From CAKUIA01 sp034180465 (GTDB taxonomy: Bacteria > Verrucomicrobiota > Verrucomicrobiia > Opitutales > Intestinicryptomonadaceae): a stretch of 24,902 nt of DNA. The DNA lies in NCBI GenBank assembly GCA_034180465.1, contig JAXFOH010000149.1:1-24902 (forward strand), given 5' to 3'. Positions 1 through 6,935 of this stretch are shown here, piece by piece. Position 1 is the stretch's first letter. Every line of letters begins with the position of its first letter. The translations under genes and the position numbers were made by a program. The notes beneath the pieces are model-generated. The model was not told the DNA's origin. It ran no database searches and saw only the letters and a list, made by a program, of their open reading frames with translations.

Positions 1-1
1 G

Positions 2-169
2 TACAAGTATATAGACAAAGCAAGCGGCCAATACTACTTTGCCAAGTTTGCCGCTGAAGACGGCACCGGGGAATTCAGCGTAATGTTCTCGGTTCCCGAG
101 CCTTCTACCTGGGCTGCAATTTTCGGCGCATTGGCCTTGGCATTTGCCATATACCGCCGCCGCAAGTAA
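2..169 (+). CDS. PEP-CTERM sorting-domain protein, C-terminal end (5' truncated by window)
   Basis: Only the last 55 codons are inside the window; the frame is open from base 2 to a TAA at 167-169. The sequence ends with the tripartite PEP-CTERM signal: VPEPSTW, a hydrophobic helix (AAIFGALALAFAI), then a basic YRRRK terminus. In this family the tail directs export and is cleaved by an exosortase, leaving the protein at the cell surface or in the extracellular matrix. The preceding residues (YYFAKFAAEDGTGEFSV) look like the last strands of a secreted beta-rich domain, but nothing more can be said of its function. A strong terminator follows directly, so this is the last gene of its transcript. 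Opitutae-type Verrucomicrobiota commonly encode many such proteins. The sorting-signal call is confident; the protein's role is unknown. Confidence 0.88.
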   Translation, partial: YKYIDKASGQYYFAKFAAEDGTGEFSVMFSVPEPSTWAAIFGALALAFAIYRRRK

Positions 170-203
170 GCTAAAAGATTTTTGTTGTTAATCCCCAATA
201 ATG

Positions 204-240
204 GAGCCTTTCGGGAAACCGAAGGGCTCTTTCCTTTTTT
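204..240 (+). terminator. Rho-independent terminator after the PEP-CTERM gene
   Basis: An 11-bp stem pairs 204-214 with 219-229, with one G-T wobble and a GAAA tetraloop. It is followed by a T-rich run through 240. It lies 35 bases after the stop codon and separates this gene from the protease gene. Confidence 0.85.
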
Positions 241-301
241 GCCCGACAACGCAAAAATTTTGCCTTGCAAAGAACACCTTAAAAAAATTTGAAATCTGTG
301 T

Positions 302-329
302 TTGCCTGCAGCGCAAGTTTTTTTATATA
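302..329 (+). promoter_or_regulatory. Possible sigma70-type promoter of the protease gene
   Basis: TTGCCT (302-307) and TATATA (324-329) are 16 bases apart, just ahead of the ATG at 347. If used, the leader would be only about 10 bases. The region is AT-rich, so chance matches are likely. It does argue against starting translation at the TTG at 302. Confidence 0.3.
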
Positions 330-346
330 TTTGCAGACCATATTAT

Positions 347-1876
347 ATGAAGAACTTTGCATGTATTTTTTTCTTTTGCATTTTAGCTTGCGGCTGTGTA
401 GCCCAACAAAACCAGCCGCAAGAAAGCGGCGTGTTTAAGCTTGCAAACCGCAATGCGCCCCAAGCAGCCGACATAGACGCCGACGAAGGCGAAAACGATG
501 AAGGCGAACCTGCCGTTTTTAATTCGGTTGTAAAGATTCAAACAACGTCGTGCCCACCCGACTTTATTTCGCCTTGGGCAAACCGCCCCCAACAGCAAAG
601 TTCGGGCACAGGCTTTGTTATAGACGGCAACCTTATTCTTACCAACGCCCACAATGTTGCCGACGCCACCTACATTACGGTATCAAAAAACAACGACGGC
701 TTCCCAACCACGGCAAAGGTTTTTGCAGTTTGCCACGACAGCGACTTGGCGTTGCTTAAAGTGCAAAACGAAAACTTTTTTAAGGGGACAGTCCCACTGC
801 AACTTGGCGAAACGCCGAAAATTCAAAGTGTTGTAAAGGCTGTTGGCTACCCCATTGGCGGCAACGAAATTTCGGTAACGCAAGGCATAATTTCGCGCAT
901 AGAGTGCGTAGATTACGCGCAGTCGTTTTACGGCAACTATTTGGCAGCCCAGCTAGACGCAGCCATAAACCCCGGCAACAGCGGCGGTCCCGTTCTATAC
1001 AACGGTAAAGTTGTGGGCATTGCCTTTCAGGTAGACGTTTCGGGAGAAGGAATAGGCTATATGATCCATTCGGACGTAATTAAACGCTTCCTTAAAGACG
1101 CCCAAGACGGCAAGATAGACGGCTACGGCATTATGGGCATAAGAAATCAGGACCTGCTTTTAAACCCCGATGCCCGCAAAGCCCTTAACTTAAGGGAAGG
1201 GCAAAGCGGAGCCGTTGTCGCAGGCCTTTTAAAATCGGTGCAAGCCGATCCCGCCATTATGGTAAACGACGTTATAACCGCAATAGACGGCTATAAAATA
1301 AGCAACAATATGAACATAAAAAACCGCCGCGGGCAAAACGTGCGTCTAGAAACCGTTGTTGCCGAAAAGCAGCTTGGCGAATATGTAACGCTTTCGGTTT
1401 TGCGCAACGGCAAAGAGTTTACAAGCAAAGTTAAAGTGTGCAAGCCGTGGCGCAAAGTTGCCCCCTTTGTGTACGACAGCCGCCCAAAATATCTGCTGGC
1501 AGGCGGGCTTGTGTTCTCCACGCTGTCGCTTAGCTACATGGGCGACTTAGCCGACGACACTCCCCCGCAGTTTGCCAAAATGCTCGGCGAATTCAAAGAC
1601 GACCCCGACTTTGAATATATTGTTTTAACCCAAGTTTTGGGCGACGAAACCACAACGGGCTACCAAACCATTGGTGCGCAACTTTTAGAAAGCGTAAACG
1701 GCAACCGCGTAAAAACACTAAGCGAACTTGCAAAAATTGTAGACAGTCAAAAATCGGGCTATTTGTCGTTTAAATTTGAAGGCGGGCTTTTGCTTGTTGT
1801 GGACGCCGCAAAAATAAAAAGCGCAATGCCCGACATATTAAAACGCTACAACATTGCAAAAGACCGCAATTTATAG
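347..1876 (+). CDS. Deg/HtrA-type serine protease with lipoprotein-like signal and two PDZ regions
   Basis: Predicted exported serine endopeptidase for protein quality control, 509 aa from the ATG at 347. I preferred this start to the in-frame TTG at 302 because it opens directly with a signal peptide (MKNFACIFFFCILACGC). The ILAC at residues 12-15 could be a lipobox, which would anchor the protease to a membrane. An acidic linker (about 35-50) precedes a trypsin-like domain with the full triad: H102 (TNAHNV), D133 (SDLALLKV) and S212 (PGNSGGP). A first PDZ follows (about 270-370). The C-terminal part (about 385-480, with YLLAGGLVF, LTQVLGDETTTGY and VNGNRVKTLSEL) resembles the extra Do-like PDZ domain (PDZ_3) of plant Deg2/Deg9-type proteases rather than the second PDZ of E. 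coli DegP. The protease call is firm; the Deg9-like subtype and lipidation are from motif memory. Confidence 0.9.
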   Translation: MKNFACIFFFCILACGCVAQQNQPQESGVFKLANRNAPQAADIDADEGENDEGEPAVFNSVVKIQTTSCPPDFISPWANRPQQQSSGTGFVIDGNLILTNAHNVADATYITVSKNNDGFPTTAKVFAVCHDSDLALLKVQNENFFKGTVPLQLGETPKIQSVVKAVGYPIGGNEISVTQGIISRIECVDYAQSFYGNYLAAQLDAAINPGNSGGPVLYNGKVVGIAFQVDVSGEGIGYMIHSDVIKRFLKDAQDGKIDGYGIMGIRNQDLLLNPDARKALNLREGQSGAVVAGLLKSVQADPAIMVNDVITAIDGYKISNNMNIKNRRGQNVRLETVVAEKQLGEYVTLSVLRNGKEFTSKVKVCKPWRKVAPFVYDSRPKYLLAGGLVFSTLSLSYMGDLADDTPPQFAKMLGEFKDDPDFEYIVLTQVLGDETTTGYQTIGAQLLESVNGNRVKTLSELAKIVDSQKSGYLSFKFEGGLLLVVDAAKIKSAMPDILKRYNIAKDRNL

Positions 1877-1884
1877 AAATTGTC

Positions 1885-1913
1885 TTTACAGAAAGTTTTC
1901 CCGCATATTTAAT
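1885..1913 (+). promoter_or_regulatory. Sigma70-like promoter before the plus-strand glycosidase-like gene
   Basis: TTTACA (1885-1890) and TTTAAT (1908-1913) are separated by exactly 17 bases; each matches consensus in 5 of 6 positions. Initiation near 1920 would give a leader of about 37 bases to the ATG at 1957. This suggests the gene is transcribed separately from the protease just upstream. Confidence 0.5.
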
Positions 1914-1956
1914 CTTCGGCGTCATTGGGAATTCCACTGCAACGAAATTAAATGCT

Positions 1957-3771
1957 ATGAGGAAATTATTAACAACAATTCTTGCCTTTCTGTTCTTTGG
2001 CAACCTTTTTGCGCTAGACAGAGCCACCGTTACAATACTCTTGTCGGACAAAACAACCGAAACAAGAACCGTTAGCCTTACAAAAATAGGCGAAAACGCC
2101 TACCGCTTTAGGCTGCCTACCGCCGAAATTCCGCGCAACGCCCTTTCCGTTGAAGTTGTAAACGACTGGGCAACCGCCAAAAAAGGCGACGACGGCTATT
2201 TTATTACGCCCGACTGCCACTTGGGCACATTCAGAGCCGATAAAGGCCAATATATAAGCTACCGAAACCGCGTTTGCATGTACGGCATGAAAGGCCCAAA
2301 AGGCACATTCGTAGGCATAATGAAGGGGCTTAAGATGGAGCAAAAAGTGTATGTGCGCGTAAACAAGGGCATTTACAAGCTTATGGTTGTATACAACCTA
2401 AGGCTTACCGAATTTGAACCCTACGAAGATATTGTTATAGACTACTACAAGCTTGAAGGCGAAAACGCAAACTATGCGAGCATGGCAAAAGTCTACCGCC
2501 AATACCAGCTTGACCGCAACGAGGTTGTGCCCCTAAAGGAAAGAGTGAAAAACAACCCAGTTTTGGATTTTACCGCAAAATCCATCTATGTAAGAATAAA
2601 GCTTGGCAGATGCGACCGCAGGGCATACCCGCCCTCGGAATGGGGCAAGCGCGAATTCCCGCTTGTTGTAGACCACCACTTTAACGAAGTGCAAGAGATT
2701 ATGAAGGGAATGAAAGCCCTTAATGTTGACAACGCCGAAGTTTGCCTTGTAGGCTGGCAAAAAGGCGGACACGACGGGCCTTTCCCCGACTATTTCCCCG
2801 TACCACAGGAGTTTGGCGGCATAGAGAAAATGCGCGAAACAATCGACTTGGGCAAAAGCTTGGGCTATGCAATGACTGTTCACGTTAACCACACAAGCTT
2901 TTACCTTAAATCTACAAGGCTGCACCCCGACGACCTTTCGCAGACTATAGACGGCAAATTGCGCCGCTACACATTCTGGCCTGGCGGGCAGGCGTATCAT
3001 GCGTGTTTCCAAACCGTATGCAACCGCTATGTAGACGAAGACATTAAAATATTTAAAGACTTGGGGATAAACGGAACTTTCCATGTAGACGTAACTTCCG
3101 CCCGCTGGCCCGACCCCTGCCACGCCCCAATGCACACCAACAACCGCAAGCAGGTTGTAGAATGGCAAAACGCCGTAAACCAAAAGCTTAAAGACGCATT
3201 CGGCGCATATAGCTCGGAATGCACGCTAGACCACGTTGCCAAAACGCTAGACTACGGCTTGTATGTTTCGTGGATAGGCGAAGAAGTAACAAAAAAAGGC
3301 TACTTGCTAGACCGCCCCGTTCCGCTTTCCGAATTGGTATACCACGGCATTATTTTAAGCAATCCCTTCTACGGCACAATTGACGCCCCGTACGAACGCG
3401 GCGAAGACAAGCTTTCCGACGTAAAAGAATCGTACGCGTATTTGGGCACGCCCGCAAACAGAATGCTTAAGGTTGTAGAATTCGGCGGCAGACCCTCGTT
3501 TTACTATGTGGACTATAAAGACCTAAAACCTTTGGCGAATATGTATGACGAGTACGAAAAAATCAAGTGGCTGCAGTTCGAATTTATGCAAGACCACAAG
3601 CAGCTTGAAAAAGACGTGTTCCTTACCGCGTATTCCGACAATACCAGAATTATTTGCAACTACAACACTTCGCCCGTAAAGTTCGAGGGCTTTAGCGTTC
3701 CCGCAAAAGGCTACATTGTTTTTAAGAAGGGCGAAAAAAGCCCCAGCATAACGCATTCGTACGCAAACTAA
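1957..3771 (+). CDS. Secreted glycoside-hydrolase-like (beta/alpha)8 protein, paralogue A
   Basis: A 604-aa protein with a Sec signal peptide (MRKLLTTILAFLFFGNLFA, cleavage near residue 19). An N-terminal beta-rich region (about 20-190) is followed by a probable TIM-barrel catalytic region (about 200-530) and a small C-terminal beta domain. The barrel is suggested by VCLVGWQKGGHDG, FPDYFPVPQEFGG, GYAMTVHVNH and FHVDVTSA. D378 (HVDVTSA) and E421 (YSSECTLDH) are conserved with the same 43-residue spacing in the minus-strand paralogue and are the best candidates for a retaining glycosidase nucleophile and acid/base. The overall look recalls GH101-related and DUF5696/DUF6259-type polysaccharide-degrading proteins, but I cannot fix the family or substrate. 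The protein has a probable promoter of its own and ends at a bidirectional terminator shared with its paralogue. Secretion and homology to paralogue B are confident; the enzymatic role is inferred. Confidence 0.75.
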   Translation: MRKLLTTILAFLFFGNLFALDRATVTILLSDKTTETRTVSLTKIGENAYRFRLPTAEIPRNALSVEVVNDWATAKKGDDGYFITPDCHLGTFRADKGQYISYRNRVCMYGMKGPKGTFVGIMKGLKMEQKVYVRVNKGIYKLMVVYNLRLTEFEPYEDIVIDYYKLEGENANYASMAKVYRQYQLDRNEVVPLKERVKNNPVLDFTAKSIYVRIKLGRCDRRAYPPSEWGKREFPLVVDHHFNEVQEIMKGMKALNVDNAEVCLVGWQKGGHDGPFPDYFPVPQEFGGIEKMRETIDLGKSLGYAMTVHVNHTSFYLKSTRLHPDDLSQTIDGKLRRYTFWPGGQAYHACFQTVCNRYVDEDIKIFKDLGINGTFHVDVTSARWPDPCHAPMHTNNRKQVVEWQNAVNQKLKDAFGAYSSECTLDHVAKTLDYGLYVSWIGEEVTKKGYLLDRPVPLSELVYHGIILSNPFYGTIDAPYERGEDKLSDVKESYAYLGTPANRMLKVVEFGGRPSFYYVDYKDLKPLANMYDEYEKIKWLQFEFMQDHKQLEKDVFLTAYSDNTRIICNYNTSPVKFEGFSVPAKGYIVFKKGEKSPSITHSYAN

Positions 3772-3790
3772 ATTTGCGGAAATTATAAAG

Positions 3791-3828
3791 AAAAAATGCA
3801 CAAAGCGAATTTGCCTTGTGCATTTTTT
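3791..3828. terminator. Bidirectional terminator between the convergent paralogues
   Basis: A 13-bp inverted repeat (AAAAAATGCACAA against TTGTGCATTTTTT) surrounds a 12-base loop. The T-run serves the plus-strand gene ending at 3771, and the A-run serves the minus-strand transcript. It lies 17 bases beyond the second TAG (3846-3848) of the minus-strand frame. The minus transcript therefore includes the region after the first TAG. Confidence 0.85.
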
Positions 3829-3845
3829 GTTGCCAATAAAAGCCC

Positions 3846-3977
3846 CTAGTTGTTCCACCAATCCAAAATGCTTTTGTAGGCTTTTTTTACACCGTCTTTA
3901 GTTGTTTCGGCAGCCTCTTGGGCGGCATTTTTAACGCTTTCGGCAGCGTCGTTTACTCCGTCTTTTACGGTTTTCAT
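3846..3977 (-). CDS. Possible small amphipathic ORF, or read-through tail of the glycosidase-like paralogue B
   Basis: A 43-codon reading frame from an ATG at 3977-3975 to a TAG at 3846-3848, in the same frame as the paralogue B gene whose TAG is 69 bases upstream. AAAGG lies 4 bases before the ATG and could act as a weak ribosome site. The peptide is highly charged and Ala-rich, with three consecutive 11-residue units: the first reads TVKDGVNDAAE, the second begins SVKNAAQ, the third begins TTKDGVKK. It ends in SILDWWNN. The 11-residue period is typical of LEA-type and apolipoprotein-like amphipathic helices that bind membranes or stay disordered. Paralogue A has no such tail. It may be an independent peptide or the former C-terminus of paralogue B; I consider the second more likely. 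Confidence 0.45.
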   Translation of the reverse strand: MKTVKDGVNDAAESVKNAAQEAAETTKDGVKKAYKSILDWWNN

Positions 3978-4046
3978 ATTGCCTTTAAAAAGCTTCCAGC
4001 TGTGGCGGCGTATAACCTCGTCTTTATACTCTATGTCGCGGGCCGA

Positions 4047-5753
4047 CTAGTTTACAACGGTTTCGCTGCCGTCGGAATAGGTTGTTACAAAAACCTTGTT
4101 CTCTATTTGACGGTGATCTTCTATTGTGTAGTACTGCAAATACGAAAGCTTTTCGTAGTCTAAATACGCCTCTTTTATGCCGTTTAAGTCGCCCTTGTAG
4201 TTTGTCCAATAAAAAGTGGGGCGGCCACCGCATTCTATAAGCTTTAGCCTGTAGTCGTGGCCTTCTGGCAAAAGGTAGGCGTCTATTGTAAGCCATTCGG
4301 GGTTGCTTAAAATATAGCCGTGGTAAACAATCTGCCAAATTGGGTAAACTTCCTTTTCAAGCATGCAATCTACAACCACTTTGTTCTTTGCCTTAAGCTC
4401 GGCTAAAAGGTTGCTTGTATACAAAGCATAGTCTAGCACGCTGGCATCGTGGTCTATGCCGGCTTCGGAGGTAAAACCGCCGAAGGCTTTGCGGTATTTT
4501 TCGGCAATCTTTATGTGGTATTGCCTTTGAATTTCCCTGTTGGCAGGGTGTAGCGGGTTGCAGCATGGGGTGGGCTTATTTGCGGTAGAAACGTCTACAT
4601 GCTGGGGTGCGTTAAGCCCCATTGCCTTTAAGTGCTCTATGTCGGAATCTATAATTCTGTCGCATATAACCTGATAGCAGCTGTAGTAGGCTTTGCCCCC
4701 CGGCCAAACCGTGTAAACCCTCGGCTCGCCCTTCTTGTTCCACGAAACGTCCTTTTCGCTCCAGCGTTTGGCGCGCTTGTAGTAGTTGTGGTTGTTTATA
4801 TGTGTTGTCATATTATACCCCAGGCTTTTGCCGTAGCTAATTGCCTCTTTCATTTTAGCCTCGCCGCCAAGCCTTTCTTCTACGGGAAACAGGTCGGGGA
4901 AATACCCGTCAAAACCTCCCGTTTGCCAACCCACAAAGCATACATCGGCCTTCTTTACGCCCAAGTTGTACATCTTGGTCATAATATCTTTTACCGAATC
5001 GAAAGTGTGCATAATGTTAAGCTCGTGCTTCATTGTATCCCACTTCGGATCGTTTGCCGAAAAGTTCGACTTTGGCCTTTTGTTGTTCGCCATTTTTATC
5101 CTCACAAAAATCGATTCTACCGTGTTTTTAAGCTGCGGATTGTTTTTTACCCTTTCGCTTAAAGGCACAATTTCACCGCGAGAAACCTGATAGTCTCTAT
5201 ACTTTTTGCAAATGCCAACATAGTTGCCGTTTTGGGCGTCTAGCTCGTAAAAATCAACTACCAAGTCTTCGTAGGGGTCGAAATCTATGCGCGAAATTTC
5301 GAAGCGCGGCGCAATTTTGTATTCGCCGTCTTTTACCGAAACAATCATCGAATATTCAAGGCTAAGCCCCTTTACAATGGCTATGTAGGTTCCCGAATTT
5401 TTCTTTATGCCGTAGAATTTCATTTCGGGTTGAGGGAAAACATTGCGCCCGTTGTCGTACTTAAACTTGCCGAGCATGCCCTTGCTTACAGAGGGGATTA
5501 TATAGTAGCCATTGTCGCCCTTTTGGGCAGTAAAGTCGTCGGTATAAACGTATATATCGCGCGTGTTTCTGTCTATTTCGGCTATGGGTATTCTAAGGCG
5601 CATTGCGCCGTCGGCCTGCCTTTCAAGCGAAACGCTTTTTGTGTTTGTTTTGCCGTCCAGCATTTCTATTTTTAGCACGGCTTTTTGCGACAATGCAAAA
5701 CTAAAAGCGCAAAGAGCAAAGCAGCCTATAATTGCAAATACATACTTTTTCAT
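4047..5753 (-). CDS. Secreted glycoside-hydrolase-like protein, paralogue B, ending at an in-frame TAG inside a conserved domain
   Basis: 568 codons from the ATG at 5753 to a TAG at 4047-4049. A Sec signal peptide (MKKYVFAIIGCFALCAFSFA) and the same layout as paralogue A: N-terminal beta region, then barrel motifs CFVGWQTGGFDG, FPDLFPVEERLGG, QHVDVSTA and FTSEAGIDH. Candidate catalytic residues D387 and E430 keep the 43-residue spacing seen in paralogue A. The end is odd: the alignment YSDNTRIICNY (A) against YSDGSETVVN-stop (B) places TAG where A has a Tyr TAC codon. Translation in the same frame then continues with similarity to A (SARDIEYKDEVI, then SWKLFKG) and a repeat tail, to another TAG at 3846. 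The expressed protein would lack its last beta strands unless the stop is bypassed. Substrate and exact family are unknown. Confidence 0.75.
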   Translation of the reverse strand: MKKYVFAIIGCFALCAFSFALSQKAVLKIEMLDGKTNTKSVSLERQADGAMRLRIPIAEIDRNTRDIYVYTDDFTAQKGDNGYYIIPSVSKGMLGKFKYDNGRNVFPQPEMKFYGIKKNSGTYIAIVKGLSLEYSMIVSVKDGEYKIAPRFEISRIDFDPYEDLVVDFYELDAQNGNYVGICKKYRDYQVSRGEIVPLSERVKNNPQLKNTVESIFVRIKMANNKRPKSNFSANDPKWDTMKHELNIMHTFDSVKDIMTKMYNLGVKKADVCFVGWQTGGFDGYFPDLFPVEERLGGEAKMKEAISYGKSLGYNMTTHINNHNYYKRAKRWSEKDVSWNKKGEPRVYTVWPGGKAYYSCYQVICDRIIDSDIEHLKAMGLNAPQHVDVSTANKPTPCCNPLHPANREIQRQYHIKIAEKYRKAFGGFTSEAGIDHDASVLDYALYTSNLLAELKAKNKVVVDCMLEKEVYPIWQIVYHGYILSNPEWLTIDAYLLPEGHDYRLKLIECGGRPTFYWTNYKGDLNGIKEAYLDYEKLSYLQYYTIEDHRQIENKVFVTTYSDGSETVVN

Positions 5754-5762
5754 ACGCGGCAG

Positions 5763-5791
5763 AAGCTAGGAGACAAAAAACAGGCTGTCAA
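5763..5791 (-). promoter_or_regulatory. Possible promoter of paralogue B
   Basis: On the minus strand a perfect TTGACA (5791-5786) stands 17 bases before TAGCTT (5768-5763), which is a poor -10 match. The -10 would lie only 9 bases from the ATG at 5753, giving an almost leaderless transcript. The -35 match is exact but the whole is tentative. Confidence 0.35.
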
Positions 5792-5831
5792 ACATAAAGC
5801 TTTTGCCAAAACAGCAAAAAGTTTGCCAGAG

Positions 5832-6308
5832 CTATTTGTCTTTTATTATATCGGCAAGGGAAATATCTACGCATTTTTGCAAATTTGCAAACGACGTTTT
5901 TACCTGCGCGCCAACTTTGCCCGCGCTAAAATATATTTCGGGGAAATTTGCCGCCGTTTTGTGCGCAAAAGTTTTGTAGTGCTTTTTCATGCCCACGGGC
6001 GAGCACCCGCCGTGAACATAGCCGGTAAGCGGCAGCAATTCCTTTGCCTTAAGCATTTCCATAAACTTTTCGTTTGCCGCCGAAGCCGCTTTTTTTAAGT
6101 CTAGCTCTTCCGCAACTGGAACCATAAACACAAATATTTTACCCGTTTTGCCACGGGCAACCAAAGTCTTAAAAACACATTCCACATTCTCGCCCAAAAT
6201 GCCCGCAATTTGCGAACCCGTTAAGGTTGGGTCGGCATCGTAAAAGAAAAATTGGTAGGCAATTTTCTTCGAATCTAAAACACGCATTACGTTTGTCTTT
6301 TCGGCCAT
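5832..6308 (-). CDS. ybaK: YbaK/EbsC-family Cys-tRNA(Pro) deacylase
   Basis: A 158-aa protein from the ATG at 6308; the frame is open 14 codons further upstream, but MAEKTNVMRVLD matches the usual YbaK N-terminus. Diagnostic features are NVMRVLDSKKIAY at the start, VFKTLVARGKTGKIFVFMVP in the core and YVHGGCSPVGMKKH (the GGxSPxGxKK signature) near residue 105. YbaK proteins are cytoplasmic trans-editing enzymes that hydrolyse cysteine misattached to tRNA(Pro) by prolyl-tRNA synthetase. The length is normal for the family. It lies 47 bases downstream of the TetR gene on the same strand and could be co-transcribed with shc and tetR, though no functional link to hopanoids is evident. The family call is confident; the precise tRNA substrate is by analogy. 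Confidence 0.9.
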   Translation of the reverse strand: MAEKTNVMRVLDSKKIAYQFFFYDADPTLTGSQIAGILGENVECVFKTLVARGKTGKIFVFMVPVAEELDLKKAASAANEKFMEMLKAKELLPLTGYVHGGCSPVGMKKHYKTFAHKTAANFPEIYFSAGKVGAQVKTSFANLQKCVDISLADIIKDK

Positions 6309-6355
6309 ACCAAAAAAATATTTTACCAAACATATGCGTTTGCAACACAAAAAAG

Positions 6356-6934
6356 CTAGGCTTTTATTGTGGCGTATAAATTCATCATTTCCCTTTTTGT
6401 GTCGGCGTAAAAATTGTAGTTTTTAACGGCATAAGGCAGGTAGTTTGTGCCTCCGTCGAAAACGTAAAGAATAAGCCTTGCAATGTATTGGCTGCTTAAA
6501 TCCTTCCGTATTTCGCCGCTTTTTTGCCCGTTTTTTATGACGTGCTCAAACTCCCTAAAATACTCGCCAAACATCTCCTTAATTACGCTGTAGCGTCTAA
6601 GCGATTGGTAGAAAATGCCGTTGTAGTTTTCCATGGCAATTCTGTTTTGCCCGGAATCTATCAAAAGCTCCTTTTCTATGCTGTGATACACTTTTATGGT
6701 ATGCTTAATAAGCTCCATAACCGTCATTTTTGCGGAGTTGTCTTCGTTTAAGCGGTAGCGCAAAAGCAGATAGGTTTTTACCGCATCTATCAAAAGCTCG
6801 TCTTTATTCGAAAAATAGTGGTATATGAGCGCGCGCGAAACGCTGGCAGCCTTTTGAATGTCGCTTATGGATATTGCGTCTAGCCCCTTTTCGAGTATAA
6901 GCCTGAAAGTTTGCCTTACTATGTTTTCCCTCAT
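6356..6934 (-). CDS. TetR-family transcriptional regulator, linked to squalene-hopene cyclase
   Basis: A 192-aa TetR-type regulator. The N-terminal helix-turn-helix is clear at residues about 18-50 (ISISDIQKAASVSRALIYHYF, followed by SNKDELL), the standard TetR signature with the Tyr-His-Tyr-Phe recognition end. The remaining helical region (about 60-190) would bind an unknown ligand and dimerise. The start codon lies 1 base after the shc stop codon, so the two genes share an mRNA and the regulator probably controls its own operon. A palindrome upstream of shc (9026-9039) is a natural operator candidate. The regulator acts in the cytoplasm; the ligand is unknown, though a hopanoid, squalene or other lipid signal would fit the context. 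The family call is firm; the target is inferred. Confidence 0.9.
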   Translation of the reverse strand: MRENIVRQTFRLILEKGLDAISISDIQKAASVSRALIYHYFSNKDELLIDAVKTYLLLRYRLNEDNSAKMTVMELIKHTIKVYHSIEKELLIDSGQNRIAMENYNGIFYQSLRRYSVIKEMFGEYFREFEHVIKNGQKSGEIRKDLSSQYIARLILYVFDGGTNYLPYAVKNYNFYADTKREMMNLYATIKA

Positions 6935-6935
6935 A

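Noticed and set aside
302..346. N-terminal extension of the Deg protease from the TTG at 302
   Set aside because: It would place 15 residues before a good signal peptide and overlaps the likely promoter; the ATG at 347 is preferred.
2533..3183. 216-codon open frame on the minus strand inside glycosidase-like paralogue A
   Set aside because: It lies entirely opposite a signal-peptide-bearing gene with a matching paralogue; its protein has no recognisable motif. Strong codon bias of the real gene keeps the opposite frame open.
3846..4049. TAG as a generally reassigned sense codon in this organism
   Set aside because: Other genes here end cleanly at TAG (the protease at 1876, the first esterase at 12527, the secreted protein at 20738) directly before another gene or leader, so TAG is a normal stop.
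4632..5162. 176-codon open frame on the plus strand inside paralogue B
   Set aside because: Antisense shadow of a conserved coding region, with no supporting motif or start context.
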